Source of the DNA: Romanomermis culicivorax
Lineage: Eukaryota > Nematoda > Enoplea > Mermithida > Mermithidae
Reading direction: 5' to 3'
NCBI GenBank assembly: GCA_963922205.1
Contig: CAWUHX010000128.1
Span: 124,001-188,000, forward strand
DNA: 64,000 nt
Position 1 is the stretch's first letter; each line of letters begins with the position of its first letter. Below the pieces are notes generated by a model that did not search any database, was not told the DNA's origin, and saw only the letters and a program-made list of their open reading frames with translations. Below are positions 12,001 to 20,499 of the stretch, piece by piece. A program made the position numbers and the translations under genes.

Positions 12001-12138
12001 GGCCATAAAGCTGGACACGGGAGGGTGCCTCCGACCATTCATGGCCTCTAACTTTTGGTTGAGGGGTCCAAGAGCATTCTCAAATGCTGCCTGGACTTTG
12101 TTCTCGATCTGTGAAGGGAGATCAGTTTCCGACTTCAT
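3022..12138 (-). CDS. 3,038-codon polyprotein frame: Gag, envelope-like, twin protease, RT, RNase H, integrase
   Basis: A single frame is open from an ATG at 12,138 to TAA at 3,022. Approximate residue order: Gag core 40-220; zinc knuckles 314-378; proline-rich stretch 520-580; a low-complexity Arg/Ser/Pro stretch 583-840 that is probably not the real protein, because another frame codes better there; signal-peptide-like segment 850-885; glycosylated ectodomain to 1,400; transmembrane helix about 1,402-1,430; first retropepsin-like domain with DTG at 1,490; Arg-Ser-rich linker 1,620-1,680; second retropepsin-like domain with DTG at 1,823; RT with YLDD at 2,245; RNase H 2,380-2,500; integrase zinc finger 2,652-2,692; DDE core 2,720-2,815; GPY/F-type tail 2,935-2,990. 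Whether one protein is really made across all of this is doubtful. A frame change around residues 580-840 and processing by the element's proteases are likelier. Confidence 0.9.
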   Translation of the reverse strand: MKSETDLPSQIENKVQAAFENALGPLNQKLEAMNGRRHPPVSSFMAPPTFSGAFGESITDFMSHLTRFFTLQGVSETDHAYKIAFLESCLTGPALASYRDFSSSTPIPTRYEEFTAFLRRDFPVGRDSDLHQQLIQDRLQKPTESAIVYLEHLKRLSRVAYPDLATDVRDSIIKPIFLRGLKPVLRDSIKFREFTTLEETLKAACYAESQIFRDEIRYTAPSNAVFSSEPKHAGYNPDMPNRSANGRQSNAPTSSSSADEVRRLKQEMARLTAHVVKLTAQQRAPAPIQQTPPPQPSTPNQSAGRRSSGAHLQTCSFHGLCTHSDADCRAQRPTGAAPDNNAANGGRCYFCRTRAHPTDRCDRPCPHCRQVRVHRSTACPQRNPANTGENVYQDTGYSSQGTNVYHQRNGYHPPNGTGNHYRQPIRRNNAVGATDGPPHPDPLDLDDEALAEHLTDSSQQCYPVCVISIEFSVVQAAQVPVPMNVSDIPLPPPPPKYAMPVTLDPSTTPQFVGHANILASYRIPKLKTAEPAPAANTTSSAPPARIVPPGPPPSIPTDSATEVLDQVEPMNLSGILPSSSGDPRVGTRNLSQSTTLLISCSQRHRPSKTRCWPSGQSTWPRNTRICRGLSSTSHQMSKRSRPPTSCLQHPSRCAYYDPTSPAGHSSSLPMGLSPSRPSRSSYWTGSHPRLQSTPSAEQSNRPVGSSCLLPPLHHRQQHHLLPRHRQLRWTLLLPRPRPRNPQMILHRRQQPRPHRRHQPKRHLRPPRPSRPSSNPWPSTRPYVQLMRMSALSKHHRSQRQSTHGRRKSVPFGRSSPAVNWSSISPTRNQSRPTATKKKSDTAPQARFVKLSEHLQITFVQLFLTIKLTLVASLFLGVSLSAPAAQYQFCGLSRSGHPLELPQRVECKPPQSSWSPRRMNVTVYVPSSDPITTTAWKCTLRSRKVCTNTGFFGSRGITADVITTQHLAPAACTLAHRTKMFGSQKLVGIRPGFYSTNQTLEVMYEWCCSDVCKTVTNLFIEEGQVASWDGTTALSTLGDVGGCSPTAGQCTTLDGVIVWPAQNFTARCHYHPKGNYTASMSGNHVIIDDLQVALKIPGNSRVFQLCPELRSTTVRTDQGLLLRIHGRYNLTQNMFRVATDSRPDPVNAKLNYLAQQIKESEINGFRFTWLELCSHAQRYLDLTWQLLRFDPTLGARAFLQRNDLTAEFTGDALTIWPCQKVNATYVYHSYRVGNVCYKYLPVQVGGTIYFATPGGPDLIKSSPIVPCHHHFTGIFRNRSGWFTESGAVHVSHIPLELFWKQRFNITHFEAPALFHDQLAMTPSNFAFFKQYVYKTEQIEAVLNRLVNFTAGLSLQPDAIYQAFAGVGTDIKASLEGVGLAANHVITGQEHTLAQGLHAVLSGPVQLIFNILITLTVLIGAGYLAYLGVSYYLSYRLRSKQVRFVSRFSPLGLYRKVQRWVGFHYVQNDVPSQLDRITPCFVVLLDTKETPAFLDTGCPRTIISQRLHKALAKESPKAVMAFQQHHDFNPLMSINGKAVHTILSGPYEIMLPGNRQPNTRIDVHLHVCKTTSPFWAPVDLILGLDFLEQFKNIMFDYQRNVCRLDAVELPLLLTTPEIDQIDPWWENTRALSRNSHRSGSRSRSRASSISRPHSRASSVASSRGSTRGSRASSRRASRHLSTLHGSGCPRPPPGTSPVTLEKGRYREPSDSDAPTSPVPNAPPLSDTEVESLGATQSPKDHSDHILTVQDESTLLNDPEPSVGYALVGLLRRTGLPIPKRSGKTKHVSGATTPDSGHVVTAFYPNDIRTPHIKVLLNNWVEAKALVDTGAVFSLLDHKLAAQLPNLSLSPTRARPIAANGSPIPLLGAAYITVTVADVSERIQVQIQENCSAELVLGTNFLGRFNCVSLNWEKSFLQFKESRIPCDGLIHSPPSARGALPLKDLVILEPRSLTRFTVPVPPIYTNVPEVAFFPKHLTGSQRHVYFAGSVSTVTNGHIPLQVVNPSTHSVVLYPHTTIGHVQMHCEPSRESPVDSDTVLDRQWVEANAVISPDISPRDRAALLDLLVAYTDLYALDEKDTGSTDLVQHEISTGDARPVRRFPYRSSPKEKDLIMQEVKALQEKGIIRPSTSPWATNTVLVRKKNGSHRMCVDFRGLNEVTKKDVYPLPRIDDILDTLKGMKYFTTLDQANAYWSIPIAEADKEKTAFNTPIGLFEFNYLPFGLCNAPGTFQRLMDLLLTGIQWRTVLTYLDDILVFGNSHTQMLERLADVFARLRRGGMKLRLSKCKFSHSEVEYLGYRISQSGLEPDQAKLAAVQNLPIPQNAKDIKSFLGLVSYYRRFIPGCARLSEPLTKLLRKETTFQWSKPQQEAFDELRRLLTNPPILRHPDFSKSFILQTDASISGIGAVLSQLDENGYDHPVAYASRGLTAAEKNYSITELETLAVVHFVKHFRPYLFQHEVVVQTDHTAVKAVLEKPNPSARIARWGLALAEFKLTIRPRKGQSNGNADALSRLPDPNSLTGQSIDDTPLYRPEGHVMMITDGAQHLARSRTLTDGVQHLARSSNSAPITVGAERPVRSESYAEISVGAQHPDLFAAQLEDPELADIIRSLKPLGDQNDVRGYHLLDNVLQKWTGESNKIVIPRSMVTTIIRAHHDDILAGHFGAKRTARLIARRYHWPSLSRDVKSFCQRCDLCQRNKPARQKTTATLKPITITGPFHRVGVDCMGPMTTSEAGNRFIVVFIDYFTKWVEAFATPDITANTIARLFVTQIVCRHGAPQILQSDRGTDFTSKLMTEITAICATKKIHSTAYHPMTNGEVERANQTLATRLRMYVHQGHTDWDEHLPYAVFAVNISMNESTGYSPFELMYGRTPMLPVDAALSFNPPAHIINVSSYDMEVKRHFTNALTLIQSRIEKAQEAYARSYDRRAHDVSYKVGDQVLKLRTSSKRGLTPKLLPIYDGPYLVTSVAYPNVTLRLEMDQEDTVHVNQLRLYVSPEQPSEAEDTPPTSQVTDSAPLLYPSISRDFTPNLIDPHLDAEVPDP
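3490..4235 (-). CDS. Integrase with HHCC zinc finger, DDE core and GPY/F-type tail
   Basis: The zinc-binding module (about residues 2,652-2,692) has paired histidines in an AGHFGAKRT context and the FCQRCDLC cysteine pair. The catalytic core has Asp in VGVDCMGPM (about 2,723), Asp in LQSDRGTDF (about 2,780) and Glu in GEVERAN, with the D,D(35)E spacing intact. The C-terminal part contains YDGPYLV, the GPY/F module of many Ty3/gypsy integrases. It would join the double-stranded DNA to host DNA and make the 4-bp CAAC duplication seen here. Confidence 0.95.
4600..5960 (-). CDS. pol: Reverse transcriptase and RNase H
   Basis: RT occupies about residues 2,060-2,290. It shows the conserved [10 protein letters not shown] stretch, the [15 protein letters not shown] catalytic region (first Asp) and the YLDD box near 2,245, whose two aspartates bind the metal ions. 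RNase H follows at about 2,380-2,500 with [15 protein letters not shown] and QTDHTAVK motifs matching the Ty3 RNase H active site. Together they would copy the packaged RNA into DNA in the particle, primed by a tRNA at the site next to the 5' LTR. No stops or missing catalytic residues were seen. Confidence 0.96.
6400..6765 (-). CDS. Second retropepsin-like aspartic protease domain (standard pol position)
   Basis: Residues about 1,790-1,915. The motif [11 protein letters not shown] at about 1,822 and the second signature [11 protein letters not shown] at about 1,891 give a complete retropepsin pattern immediately before RT, where Ty3/gypsy proteases normally lie. Between the two protease-like domains (7,090-7,270) is a linker of repeated Arg-Ser and Ser-Arg-Ala-Ser units, expected to be disordered and possibly nucleic-acid binding or phosphorylated. 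Two complete DTG domains in one element are unusual. Confidence 0.85.
7340..7740 (-). CDS. First retropepsin-like aspartic protease domain, directly after the envelope tail
   Basis: Residues about 1,465-1,600 of the long frame. A hydrophobic strand leads to FLDTG at about 1,490, followed by a second signature, LILGLDFL, at about 1,577, as in single-domain retropepsins that work as dimers. It starts about 40 residues after the transmembrane helix, so in a type I topology it would face the cytoplasm. It is separated from the second protease-like domain by an Arg-Ser repeat linker. It may be an active protease, a Gag/Env-specific maturation enzyme, or a degenerate dimer partner. The catalytic Asp-Thr-Gly is intact. 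Confidence 0.8.
7800..9596 (-). CDS. env: Envelope-like type I membrane glycoprotein placed between gag and pol
   Basis: This stretch of the long frame begins with a strongly hydrophobic signal-peptide-like segment ending in small residues (about residues 850-885). A ~515-residue ectodomain rich in cysteine follows, with nine N-glycosylation sequons by my count (NVT, NQT, NFT, NYT, NLT, NAT, NRS, NIT, NFT). A helical stretch then leads to one transmembrane helix (about 1,402-1,430) and a basic tail. This is the layout of a viral fusion glycoprotein. I see no clear furin site. Family assignment is open; capture from an RNA-virus glycoprotein, as known for some BEL and Ty3 elements, is inference. 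No methionine sits at the start of the signal segment, so expression needs a frameshift, splicing or internal start. The downstream frame runs on without a stop. Confidence 0.8.
9620..10387 (-). CDS. Second-frame segment overlapping the polyprotein, probable Gag C-terminal region
   Basis: The frame shifted by -1 relative to gag is open from just after a TAG (10,390 to 10,388) to a TGA at 9,620. Its first half looks like a folded, helical domain and its second half is a Thr/Ser/Pro/Ala-rich tail ending in an acidic run before the stop. In the same stretch the long frame reads as Arg/Ser/Pro/His low complexity, the usual look of an out-of-frame GC-rich region. I infer that this frame is the true continuation of Gag. 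It could be reached by programmed -1 frameshifting or, if this copy carries a one-base indel between about 10,345 and 10,387, directly. The envelope-pol frame is +1 to it. I recognise no domain. Confidence 0.7.
   Translation of the reverse strand, partial: SRNQESLPVHDSIDFLFTAPSPVQDAMLAIWSVDLAKKYPHLPWTLLNEPSNVEALTAADVVLAAPVSMRLLRPDVARRALEFIANGTITISPVEKFLLDGEPSSPSVDAVRRAVEQASRILLPAAAATSPAAAPPVAATSPTKMDITASSPPAKEPANDPTPPATAQTTSPAPAQTTSPTAATKSPVVEPMAVDETLRPVNEDVSIVETSPFPTAVNPRSPKVGTLREILPSGELVLDFPDQEPISSDSDEEEI
10345..12138 (-). CDS. gag: Gag region (capsid and nucleocapsid-like)
   Basis: The first ~597 codons of the long frame. The N-terminal part has the helical, aromatic-rich pattern of Ty3-type Gag cores (a [10 protein letters not shown] stretch, then a YLEHLKRL stretch). 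Three Cys/His clusters follow: an atypical one at about 314-327, a classical CX2CX4HX4C at 347-360, and CX2CX5HX4C at 364-378. Zinc knuckles of this kind bind element RNA for packaging. A proline-rich tail leads into the overlap, where the reading frame appears to change. Gag would form the particle shell in the cytoplasm. Confidence 0.88.
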
Positions 12139-13994
12139 GTCCGAGGGTTCGTTTTCCCGTAAGGTGGTTAGAACAGACGTCCTTGCCCGTGAAGCAATTA
12201 AGTCAAATTGAATAGAGAGCGGCTCACTGGTCTGTACAGGCTGGGTACTGAGACGGCAGGAACGACGGGGTGTCTCTATTGTGTAAAATGAAAGTGAGTA
12301 CTACTTTTGAATTCGCGGCGAAAGAGCGCGTGAATTCGGAAAAACGCGTGTGCGACGGCGTTTAAGACGTAAATTGACTTAGCTTAAGACTAGCGACCAC
12401 GGAAAGGGAGCTAGAATGGAATAGGATTATAAGATGTAAGATCAGAGTACATCAGGGTGACGCAGAAGGGAATTTATCTGGTCGCCCGTGATGGACAGAG
12501 GCTTGGCCTGAGATATGGGGAATCGATCCCGACCAGAATGTAGAGTTTGGGGCCTGGACCCGGCAGTTAGAATAGGTGAAGAGGACAGAAGATCATGTAG
12601 AAAGAAGAGGAGAGGCGGTTTTTCCTGCCGAGAAATAAGGTGACGGATAAACCCGCTCAGGAGGGATTTTTCCTGGAAGTTCGACCGCTGTACTAGTTTA
12701 CAAACCTTGGGGCGAGGCGGACTCGTAGCCGGCAAGATCCTACTCACCAGGAGTAGCGCATAAAGTGGCATAAGGTAGAAAGGATGGGGTCAACTGAAAA
12801 TGAACTTAAAAGGGAGCAATAAATAGGGACAAAACTAATTTACAAACCCAGTTACGCAAAGGGGTCGCGCAGTTACGCAACGGGCCTCACTCGCCAGGAG
12901 CGATTGCGATCTCTGCATAGTGAGATGGACTATACAGGAGGTTCCGTGCTGGACGACATTCGCAAATAACTTACAGCCGTGTTCGAAACGGGAGCCCGCA
13001 TTCCGAACAGAACGGACACTCTCCAGGAGTATTATACACAGCTGGTGGCCGGGTTTGCCGATCACTGAGATGAAGTGAGGTTCGCAGGTCACACAGTAGA
13101 AGAGGGAAGGAGCACGGGTACCAAGGGTGCTATTCTGACACACTCAGTCAGTTAAAATGAAATCTCTGGATGTTTTGAGGGCGCACCCGAAAACATCTAA
13201 GGGATCACGGGTACAAGGTGTCCCTGATTGAATATGAGTGTAAAGTATGTATCGAGGCGTACTCAATACCTTCGCTGAGGCGGACTCAACGGTGCCTTAT
13301 TATTTACATGACTAATAAAGGGTAGACCGCGGAGGCGGACTCTGGGTCAGTGGCGACTCTAGCGCGGGCATCGTTAAGCCAGTTAACGAAGGCGTTCGAG
13401 TGAGAGAAATATGACAGGGGGTCCTATACACTCTAGGCCCAACCGGAGGCTGTGCCGCGGTCCCTTGGGAACCACTACGGTGGGGACACTAAAGAAGATC
13501 TATGTATGACAGCTCGATGAGATGAAAGAGAATGGGTGAATTTAGATAAGAAATTTACAAGAAGATTGCCGAACCCTTGCAGACGTCAGACACCGGCAGT
13601 ACCGACTGCAAATGCCTATCGTCTGCACGAGTCAAGCAACCAACCCAGCTGAGGCCGAGTGTAACTCGTTCAAACCTACAGTTAAAGCTTGAAAACAGCC
13701 ACATACTGATCAACAGTGCCGCTACCCGGGCGGACAACCTGATCATTACGTAGGCTAGTGAGCATCTCAGGTGGTGTATGTATGTGGACTGATGTTTCCC
13801 AGGCATCAGCCCCCAGACACACACAACCCTTGAACAAGAGAGGTAGGTGATAGGACCATGCGCCAGCGACCACCTACAACTCAAGTGGAATACTCATAGG
13901 GCCGACAGTAACCTGGTGCGGACGTCAGAAGGTAGGGGTATGGACCAACACATAACCTTGGTGCTGACTGCAGGTGCCTGGGATAAGAGTATTC

Positions 13995-14620
13995 AAGTAT
14001 CACGTCGCAGTTGCAGACGCCAGGGGTGAGTGCCTAAGGCCAGCAAACCCCTGCAGTAGCACGTAATGTTACCGTTGCAGACGTCAGAAATAGGATCATG
14101 TAACCTCAATTCCTGCTGCGAGAGCATGATACGTTGTCATTGCTGACGCCAGCAATAGGGCCCTGAAGCCAGCTATCGGTGTACAGCAACACGTGATGGT
14201 GCCGTTGCTGACGTCAAAAGGTGGAACCGAGGGTCTGATACCTTTGGTCAATGACATGAGATGCAGTTGTTGCAGACGTCAGATGTGGCACCCGTAAGAC
14301 CTGCACATCTTCGAATAGTGACACGGTGCGTCACCATTGCTGACGTCACAGATGGGGTGCAGAGAACCAGCCGAACCTGTCGCAACAACGTTGGCTTCAC
14401 CTGTTGCAGACATCAGAAGTCATTACTGTTGGAGTGTTAACTTGAACAACAACACGTAGTGTCGGTTGCTGACGTCAGGAGTAGAACCCGGAGGGCTACC
14501 CACCCCTTAAAGCAACAGCAAGTGAAGCGGCTGTTGCAGACGTTAGTGGTTGCATCCGTGAGGCTGAACCACGCAACAACAACAACCCGTAACGTTGTTG
14601 TTGCTGACGTCAAAGAACAT
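13995..14620. promoter_or_regulatory. Regular array of TGACGTCA (CRE/ATF-type) sites in the leader
   Basis: GACGTC or a one-base variant occurs at 14,016, 14,080, 14,145, 14,209, 14,275, 14,341, 14,409, 14,470, 14,539 and 14,605, a spacing of 61-69 bp (mostly 64-66). From 14,209 onward the context alternates strictly between GCTGACGTC and GCAGACGTC, giving a ~131-bp higher-order unit. Two outlying copies lie at 13,582 and 13,921. TGACGTCA is the known palindrome for CREB/ATF bZIP factors. That it works as an enhancer here is inference. Confidence 0.8.
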
Positions 14621-14750
14621 GACCCGTAAAGTCTATGGTCTAGATGCAACAACCGGAAAGTAGAAGAAACAGACCTTACAGTAAGTAGAAATGAAGAAGA
14701 GAGAAACTTATGTAAGGGTGTCATACTGTAGCGGTGGCATCCGAAAAACA

Positions 14751-14754
<4 letters not shown>

Positions 14755-14802
<48 letters not shown>
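14755..14802. repeat. 48-nt poly-T run (poly-A on the element strand)
   Basis: An uninterrupted run of 48 T. On the element strand it is an encoded poly(A) inside the leader. I see no AATAAA just upstream of it on that strand, so capture of a polyadenylated cDNA is not supported. Length may be unreliable because of homopolymer sequencing error. Confidence 0.9.
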
Positions 14803-14803
<1 letters not shown>

Positions 14804-15469
14804 ACACCGCTCAGTTGACCGAGAAAGGAAAAGGGAAAGGAAAATAACCGAAGACGGGGAATACGGGATTTGGGCATACGCGTGTTAAAGGTGTAAACAG
14901 TCGGTGTAAAATTGTTTTTGGGGCCGGAAAAGTGAGCAATTCCGACAGTTTCCGCCGACATACAAAAAGACTGTACACAATTAACAAATCGCAGCCACGT
15001 ATGACGTCCAGAATCATACGTGGAGGGTGTACGGTATCATGGGGTCACGGACCACCAACAGTCAGGAGAGGCCGTAAACCCCTACAGCTGTGATACCAGT
15101 ACCCGCGTATGGGTATACTGTAGTTACAGTACGGGAATGGGCACAGGCGTACTGTAATGGCACCCACCCGGAGGGCTACAGTATACCACCCAGGATTAAA
15201 GGAAGGGGGGGGGAATGAGGGAAAAGGAACAGATAAGGGAATTTACAACACAGATTTAAGTATGCAGAATGTACAGAATTAATCAGAGGAGAAATACAGA
15301 ATACTCGATATATAACTCAACTCTGGGACAAATAACACGACTCTGGGGATAAATAACTCGACTCAGAGGGGATTTATTACTCACAGGGGATAATACACAC
15401 GCATGAGATAATTATTTACACATATAGATCATATTTAGATCACTCGTAAGGGCAAATCCCGTCTTACAG

Positions 15470-15770
15470 TAATTAAATTTGATGTTCAGGGATAAATTCC
15501 CGACCTACAGTAATAACTCTCGGTGGCACGGGAAAAATTTTCCGACTACAGTAATAATACGCGACGTGAGGTGGGGGTATCCGACCTACAGGAGCGGTAA
15601 TCCGAAATAAGGGGCATTCCCGACCCATTAGGCAGTAAACCCGAATTTGGGGGGTCTCCGACTTATTGGATGGCTAGTGCCCAATTTTAAGGGGGCTTGT
15701 CCGACTTAAAATGGGAGTTGACCCGACCTGGGGGTAGATCCGACCCAAGGGTAAAGTTTTACACTTAAGG
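15470..15770. repeat. Field of degenerate CCGAC-type repeats beside the 5' LTR
   Basis: TCCGAC, CCCGAC, TCCGAA or CCCGAA followed by CTACAGTAA, CCATTAGG, TTATTGG or similar recurs about ten times at 15-40 bp spacing. In the element RNA this lies just downstream of the primer-binding site, a usual place for dimerisation or packaging signals. That function is inference. Confidence 0.65.
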
Positions 15771-15791
15771 GCGAGTGCCAGACTTAAGGTC

Positions 15792-15809
15792 GATTTTCCA
15801 GCCTCGCCA
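15792..15809 (-). promoter_or_regulatory. Primer-binding-site candidate
   Basis: Immediately inside the 5' LTR the element strand reads TGGCGAGGCTGGAAAATC. It starts with TGG, the complement of the CCA end of a tRNA, with no spacer after the LTR terminus. The priming tRNA would end in ...CTCGCCA, with G as discriminator base; I could not assign it. Confidence 0.65.
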
Positions 15810-17260
15810 TGTCACATATTGCGCCATCCATGTCACGTGTATGACATGGGGGTTTGGGAGAGCTGGGGAGGTTTGGGTATCTCATCAGGTGATACCGTGT
15901 TTTAGACGTCACATTGATGGTGAACCATATCAGATTGATCCTATTACAGTGAGTAATAGGCTGTGACTCCTGATGGATACTGGCATTTTCCCCAGGATTC
16001 CCTAAATGGCGTTGGGGGCCTAACCTGGCAATTGGTGGCTATAGAGAGGTCTATAGTTGGTTCTCTGGAGTTGTCCTTGGGGTCTTGCTGTAGGGTAATG
16101 GACAACGCTGCCAGGCTAGGTGCGACAATCCCCGAGTCCTACTCAGTGAGAGTGGGGACAGGGTCACCCGTAAAATGACCTAAATTATGGGACCCGATTA
16201 TGAACCAGACAGCCCCTTTTAGCCCGAACCTGAGAGGTGGAGGCCCTACTTATCTGTGGAAACCTTGGGAAACCAACTCAGGAAGGATTTCCCAACAAAT
16301 AACCCACAAATAACAATAATCCCCTGAGAAGACTCACCTAGTCCTGTTTCTCAAGCGATTACGACGCAACGGGCGGCGGGTCCCTGGATGCTTTCGGTCT
16401 TCTGGCACTGGGAGCGAGGGGTACGATCCTCAAACGTCCTAGGCGGCGAGCGGCGGCGAGCGGGAGGGAGCGGGAGTGAGCGGGAGGCGAAACTCCAACG
16501 TTTAATTCACGAACCGGGGCGGTCGGACACCTGGCACTGATGGGCAGCGGGGTACGGTAGGCGGTGAGCGGCGGACGCAGTAAGTAACGCAAAAATATGC
16601 AAATTTATTTAGGATAATAGGCGGCGGACGCAGTCGAGTATATAAAAATATGTAAATTAAGAAGGGCGGCGGACGCGAAGTGACAACTGGACGAAAAGCT
16701 TGGTGAACCCAAGAATGAGCGAAAAACTAAAGAAACATGTCCTTTTAAGGACATGTTTGGCTACAGCTGCAGCTTGGGCGGAGTTTCTCGGCGCTCGAGC
16801 TAACTTCTGCAGCTAGACGCGATGCAGAAGATGCCTATGAGCACATAGACATTTTTTCATTCACATGCGTTTAGCACTGAGGCCGGCTGCAGTGCCTATG
16901 CTAAGCATATGAACGTCTTTAGCTAAAACTTCTTAGCTAGTCGTTTTGCGTAACAAAAACGACGCTAATTTTTGATGATAAGAGGTGCGTGAGCGCACCA
17001 AAAATAGCCATGTGCTCGTGGAGCACGACTGGCGGAAGTTTTTAGCTAAAGGGCCTACTGTAGCCCGCGTTTGTAAAGAAATAAAAATACAACAAAACGA
17101 AACATAGAAATGCATAAAAATATAAAAACGAACGTAAAAATGCATGTGTAAAAATGAAATAAACAAAAGCATGATCGGGTAATAAACAAAACATGAAAAA
17201 TAACAAAATGTCGGCATGATCGGGATCACGTGACGTTGGAGAATTGAGCGGCACGTGACA
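15810..17260 (-). repeat. 5' LTR of the retroelement
   Basis: Upstream LTR in the element's orientation, 1,451 bp, nearly identical to 1,053-2,502. Near its U3 start (high-coordinate end) are two CACGTG palindromes within 40 bp. A GC-rich GAGCGG repeat block lies at 16,441-16,580. No convincing TATAAA lies on the element strand; a TATATAAAA at about 16,639 lies on the opposite strand and could drive antisense transcription. Confidence 0.95.
16604..16609 (-). promoter_or_regulatory. Poly(A) signal candidate AATAAA in the LTR
   Basis: On the element strand the LTR reads CTAAATAAATTTG. The same hexamer is at 1,852-1,847 in the 3' LTR, where it would be used. Confidence 0.45.
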
Positions 17261-17264
17261 CAAC
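17261..17264. repeat. Right 4-bp target-site duplication CAAC
   Basis: Partner of the CAAC at 1,049-1,052. It fixes the element boundary at 17,260. Confidence 0.85.
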
Positions 17265-18059
17265 TTTCCAAAGCACACCAATTGTGTCACGATCCCAACT
17301 CCCAATTATTTTCATTAAATGAGAACTATGTGCAAAAATTTTTTATCCTATCCAACTTTTTCGTAATAAACAGCCTTCAATTCCGTCATACTTCAATTGC
17401 CGCGCTTTTTTTCCCGTAATACAGTATGGTGTGCGCACGCGCGTTAATTGAACAAGCAATAAGTACTTCATTTCATCTTTCGATAAGAAGCATAAAAAAA
17501 CCATTGTTTCTGATTTTTGTCTTTTTTCAAAAAAAAAATTTTAAAGATTATACAAAGTGGAAAGTTTTTTCCAGTTCTTTGTTTTTTTTCTTTTGACCCT
17601 TACGACGAGGTGGCCATTATCTTGTGTAGCGTTGTCGGTAGAAATTGCTGCACAACATGTCTTTATTGGTGCTGAAAAACTTCCACATATATCTTTCGTA
17701 TCATATCTAATGCTTACAGTTTTGCTATTCATCGGAAGTCTTGAATCGGGAAAAACATCTTCTTCAGTTTCAGTGAGGATGGAAAAATGTGTACAGGTTT
17801 TACATTTCGTTATCGTGACGAGCGCTTTCCGATAAATTACTGTACTTAGTCTAAACCGATTCTTTTAGCGATTCTTTGCCTTAAGCAACCGCCGTCTTTC
17901 TTCAAATGACGTTTTTTTGAGGAAAAAATTTGGAAATGCGGAAAAAATGTTGGGCACGAGATTATCCAAAATTGGCTAAATTTTATAAATCGGTTCCCCG
18001 TCTTCAGCCTAATTATTGTATATGAGTTGTTTTTTGATTTTGAGCATGGAATCCGTGAC
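17265..18059. other. AT-rich host DNA right of the retroelement
   Basis: I see no gene here. A 92-codon plus-strand frame at 17,557-17,835 is open but is rich in poly-T-derived Phe and shows no recognisable domain or splice context. Confidence 0.5.
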
Positions 18060-18190
18060 CAGCGTTTTTTTTGTGCACGGACATTTGTGCCAATTGGCAC
18101 AGGAGGCCAAAAAAATTTGTGCCAATGGCACAAAAATTTTTTTTCTACTAGAAATATACTGTAAACTGTGGAAAATTTTTAGGTCAAAAT

Positions 18191-19373
18191 CATACCTGTA
18201 AGACCTCCGAAAATTGTTTTTTTTCCACGAACTTTTTTCCACAAATGTGGAAAGGGGTCAAATTTTTTTTCCACATGTGGAAAAAAAATTTTTTCGTCTT
18301 GAAATCCTCGTTTTTTGGCTTAAAAATGCTCACAGGCGCTTTATCGCACTGTTTTTGAGCTTTTTCAAGCCTTCCGGTGTTTTTAGAGAAGTCAATTCAT
18401 TAAAATTGAAGAAAAATTGCAATGTTCGACTTAAAAGCCTAATCTACAAGCATTGTTGAACAAATTTTCTAGCAAACTATCCAAGAGCATAATTGACTTG
18501 AATTACACAAGAAATCAATGGTCAAGTCCTCTATGATGACAAGTGAAAGCCCAAAAAAGATGGTAATCTTTCTGGCGCGTTGCGCCGGAAAATTTTTTGG
18601 GTATATTGACATTCTTGGATGCTGGAAAATCAATTTTCCGAACATTTATTTCAAGAATTCTGTGTTCAAGAGTCGTAACTTCTAGAATTTTACTTGAAAA
18701 ATTTTAAAATCTGTAATTTATTTGTAAACTCTCATGAACTTGGTGGAAAATATATGAGTAAGAAGATTATAAATTTCCGGAAGATATTTCCATGAAACTT
18801 TTGAATTGATTTTACGTTAGCAAAGAAATAATCGCATCATAAAGCGTAGAGACTTGACGTATTGATCTTTCTCAAAAGGAAAAAATTCGAATCTTCATTA
18901 AATCTTATGATAAAATGTTGAAGATTACCAATTAAAACATGAGATACTACGTTTAAGATGATGAAAACTATAGATTAAGTGATAAATGAAGGTAGACATG
19001 ATAAAAGCGGCGCCTGAGCTACTTAATGAATAATGATGATTATTAAAGTTATAACCGGCTTCGCCGGAAAATTTTGAGATTTGGACCTCCTGAAATGAAC
19101 CAAAATGCATCTTTTCAATATGAAAACCCCAAATTTTTCTTCCGCATTTGTGGAAAGACCTCAAAAATTTTTTCCACATTATAGTGCAAATGTGGAAAAA
19201 AAACAATACCTTCGACCAGTTTGGGGGGGGGGGGGGGTAGGAGCCAAAAAACATACACTTTTTTGAAAGTTTTTTAAATTTTTTCCAAACTGGGGAGGGG
19301 AGGGGGTTGGGGGGAAATGATTTTGGGTATAGGGTTGGCCGAGTTGGGGGGGTCCCCCCCAAGTACAGGTATG
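18191..19373. mobile_element. Poly-G family element (TIR CATACCTGTA), split by a later insertion
   Basis: It starts CATACCTGTAAGACCTCC and ends ...AAGTACAGGTATG. The 8-bp target duplication GTCAAAAT is present on both sides (18,183-18,190 and 19,374-19,381). Facing G and C tracts lie near the right end. It has no coding capacity, so it must be moved by a transposase from elsewhere. The 8-bp duplication suggests the hAT superfamily. Confidence 0.85.
18211..19207. mobile_element. 997-bp hAT-like element inside the poly-G element
   Basis: Its ends are ATTGTTTTTTTTCCAC and the reverse complement GTGGAAAAAAAACAAT. The flanks ACCTCCGA (18,203-18,210) and ACCTTCGA (19,208-19,215) are an 8-bp target duplication with one mismatch. 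It contains the dispersed ~600-bp hairpin repeat (about 18,480-19,090) and TGTGGAAA subterminal repeats. Confidence 0.8.
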
Positions 19374-19599
19374 GTCAAAATATTGAAAAAAAGTTAACGT
19401 TTAACGCATTAATTTTTTTGTGGAAATCGTGCCCAACCTATTTTTCAGCTAAACATGTCAGTGAGATAAGGAAAAACTGTGCAAGTAGTTCGCGACGACT
19501 CGAAAAGAAATGGAATGCTGAGAAAATTTAAATAACTCTAGGATTGTTCAGGATGTTCAAATTGATTAAATTTTCGACTATGAATCTATGTATATATGA

Positions 19600-19735
19600 A
19601 TGAATGAAAGATTTTATTACCTGTCGAAGTGAATGTAAAATTACAATACAAAATATAATTAGTCGAGAACGAGGAAATAATGTATAAACGTGAAGGATAA
19701 ATTTTAGAAGATTCGAACGACTAAATTCAAGATCA
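19600..19735 (-). repeat. Retroposon-like 3' tail fragment
   Basis: On the minus strand this ends with AATAAAATCTTTCATTCATTCA, the look of a non-LTR retrotransposon or SINE 3' end: poly(A)-signal-like motif, then short tandem repeats. A second, opposite-orientation copy is at 32,650-32,785. Both are too short to carry protein domains. Confidence 0.5.
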
Positions 19736-19964
19736 AAAGTAGGGATATAAGGTCGGTATTAGTGCGTCTGGTGGCCACCCATCTTATAAGATGTCTAATG
19801 CAAAAAGGTACCTGCAGTAATTGGGTAGAATGTGTGAGGAGAGGAGGCATAAACGGTATAACGTGCCTGCTAAATGGTAGCTTAAGCCTAAAGTCCAATT
19901 CAGCAGTGCAATAGCGGACTGTCGACGAAAAAAATCATAGGATTTTTCCACTTCTGAATAGGGC

Positions 19965-20169
19965 CATACCTGTACGTGGGGGGCAGGTTGGGGGGGGGAG
20001 CCCCCCCCCCCCAACTTGGCCAACCCTGTACCCAAAATCATTTCCCCCCCCCCCAGTTTGGAAAAAATTAGAAAAATTTTCAAAAAAGTGTATGTTTTTT
20101 GGCCTTTTTTGGGAAAAATTTCGACTTTTTTCTACCCCCCTCCAACTGGTCGGAGGTCTTACAGGTATG
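19965..20169. mobile_element. Poly-G family element, 205 bp
   Basis: CATACCTGTA...TACAGGTATG termini with facing G- and C-tracts. The 8-bp duplication AATAGGGC is perfect at 19,957-19,964 and 20,170-20,177. It is one of the shortest intact members and defines the family boundaries. Confidence 0.9.
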
Positions 20170-20407
20170 AATAGGGCCCAAGTCTAAAGGGTCATTTATA
20201 TTTGATTTTTCGATGGAACTGATCGCCAACAGCTTGAAACGTTCAGCTTGAAAATCCACTTTCGATCGGAAAGAATTACTGCAATTTGTAGACAATGACG
20301 ACAGTAACCTCCAACCGAACCTAACGGAACAAAAATTTCCCTTTCGTTCGGTAACGTTGGGTTGATTGTCTGTGCCTGAGTCGTACTATCGCCTTAAGTT
20401 ACTTAAG

Positions 20408-20474
20408 GGTAAATGATTTTGGGTACTGAGCTGGCCAAGTTGGGGGGGGGGTCCCCCCCCAAGTACAGGTATGG
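20408..20474. mobile_element. Poly-G family fragment
   Basis: Only the right half is present (GATTTTGGGTACTGAG to ACAGGTATG). The left end is missing. Confidence 0.6.
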
Positions 20475-20499
20475 TGAGTAAACATTTACTTTTCCTTTA

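Larger units (their letters stand above)
12139..15809 (-). other. 3.7-kb leader of the retroelement between 5' LTR and gag
   Basis: This is long for a retroelement leader. Two ~100-codon minus-strand frames (12,442-12,771 and 12,835-13,143) are open, but I recognise nothing in them. The leader also holds a ~65-bp-period array of GACGTC sites, a 48-nt poly-T (poly-A on the element strand) and a field of CCGAC-type short repeats next to the LTR. It could contain a promoter/enhancer, packaging signal, splice donors or captured DNA. Confidence 0.75.
1053..17260 (-). mobile_element. Complete Ty3/gypsy-type LTR retroelement with envelope-like domain (16.2 kb)
   Basis: Two LTRs of 1,450 and 1,451 bp bound the element. 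They carry matched TGTCAC...GTGACA termini, and the element is flanked by the same four bases, CAAC, at 1,049-1,052 and 17,261-17,264. Read on the minus strand the order is: 5' LTR, a primer-binding-site candidate, a 3.7-kb leader, gag with zinc knuckles, a second-frame segment, an envelope-like glycoprotein, two retropepsin-like domains, reverse transcriptase, RNase H, integrase, a 0.5-kb 3' region and the 3' LTR. Protease before RT-RNase H-integrase, plus a GPY-type integrase tail, places it in Metaviridae. The intact 9.1-kb frame and near-identical LTRs argue for recent insertion. Envelope between gag and pol, and the duplicated protease fold, are unusual; envelope normally follows pol. Confidence 0.95.
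18060..19700. mobile_element. Nested transposon block: GTGCCA-family element hosting a poly-G element hosting another hAT-like element
   Basis: The outer element begins at 18,060 with CAGCGTTTTTTTTGTGC and carries TTGTGCCAATTGGCACA palindromes; its right end is not clear. Its tail (19,600-19,735) holds a reversed retroposon-like 3' end with AATAAA-equivalent and ATTC repeats, also seen at 32,650-32,785. Inside it sits the poly-G element at 18,191-19,373, and inside that a 997-bp element at 18,211-19,207. Confidence 0.65.

Noticed and set aside
14437..14961. 174-codon minus-strand frame with a poly-Lys run as a gene
   Set aside because: The run is translation of the 48-nt homopolymer, and the flanks are the CRE-type array and leader.
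16630..16660. TATATAAAA as the retroelement promoter
   Set aside because: It lies on the strand opposite to the element's genes, so it could only drive antisense transcription.
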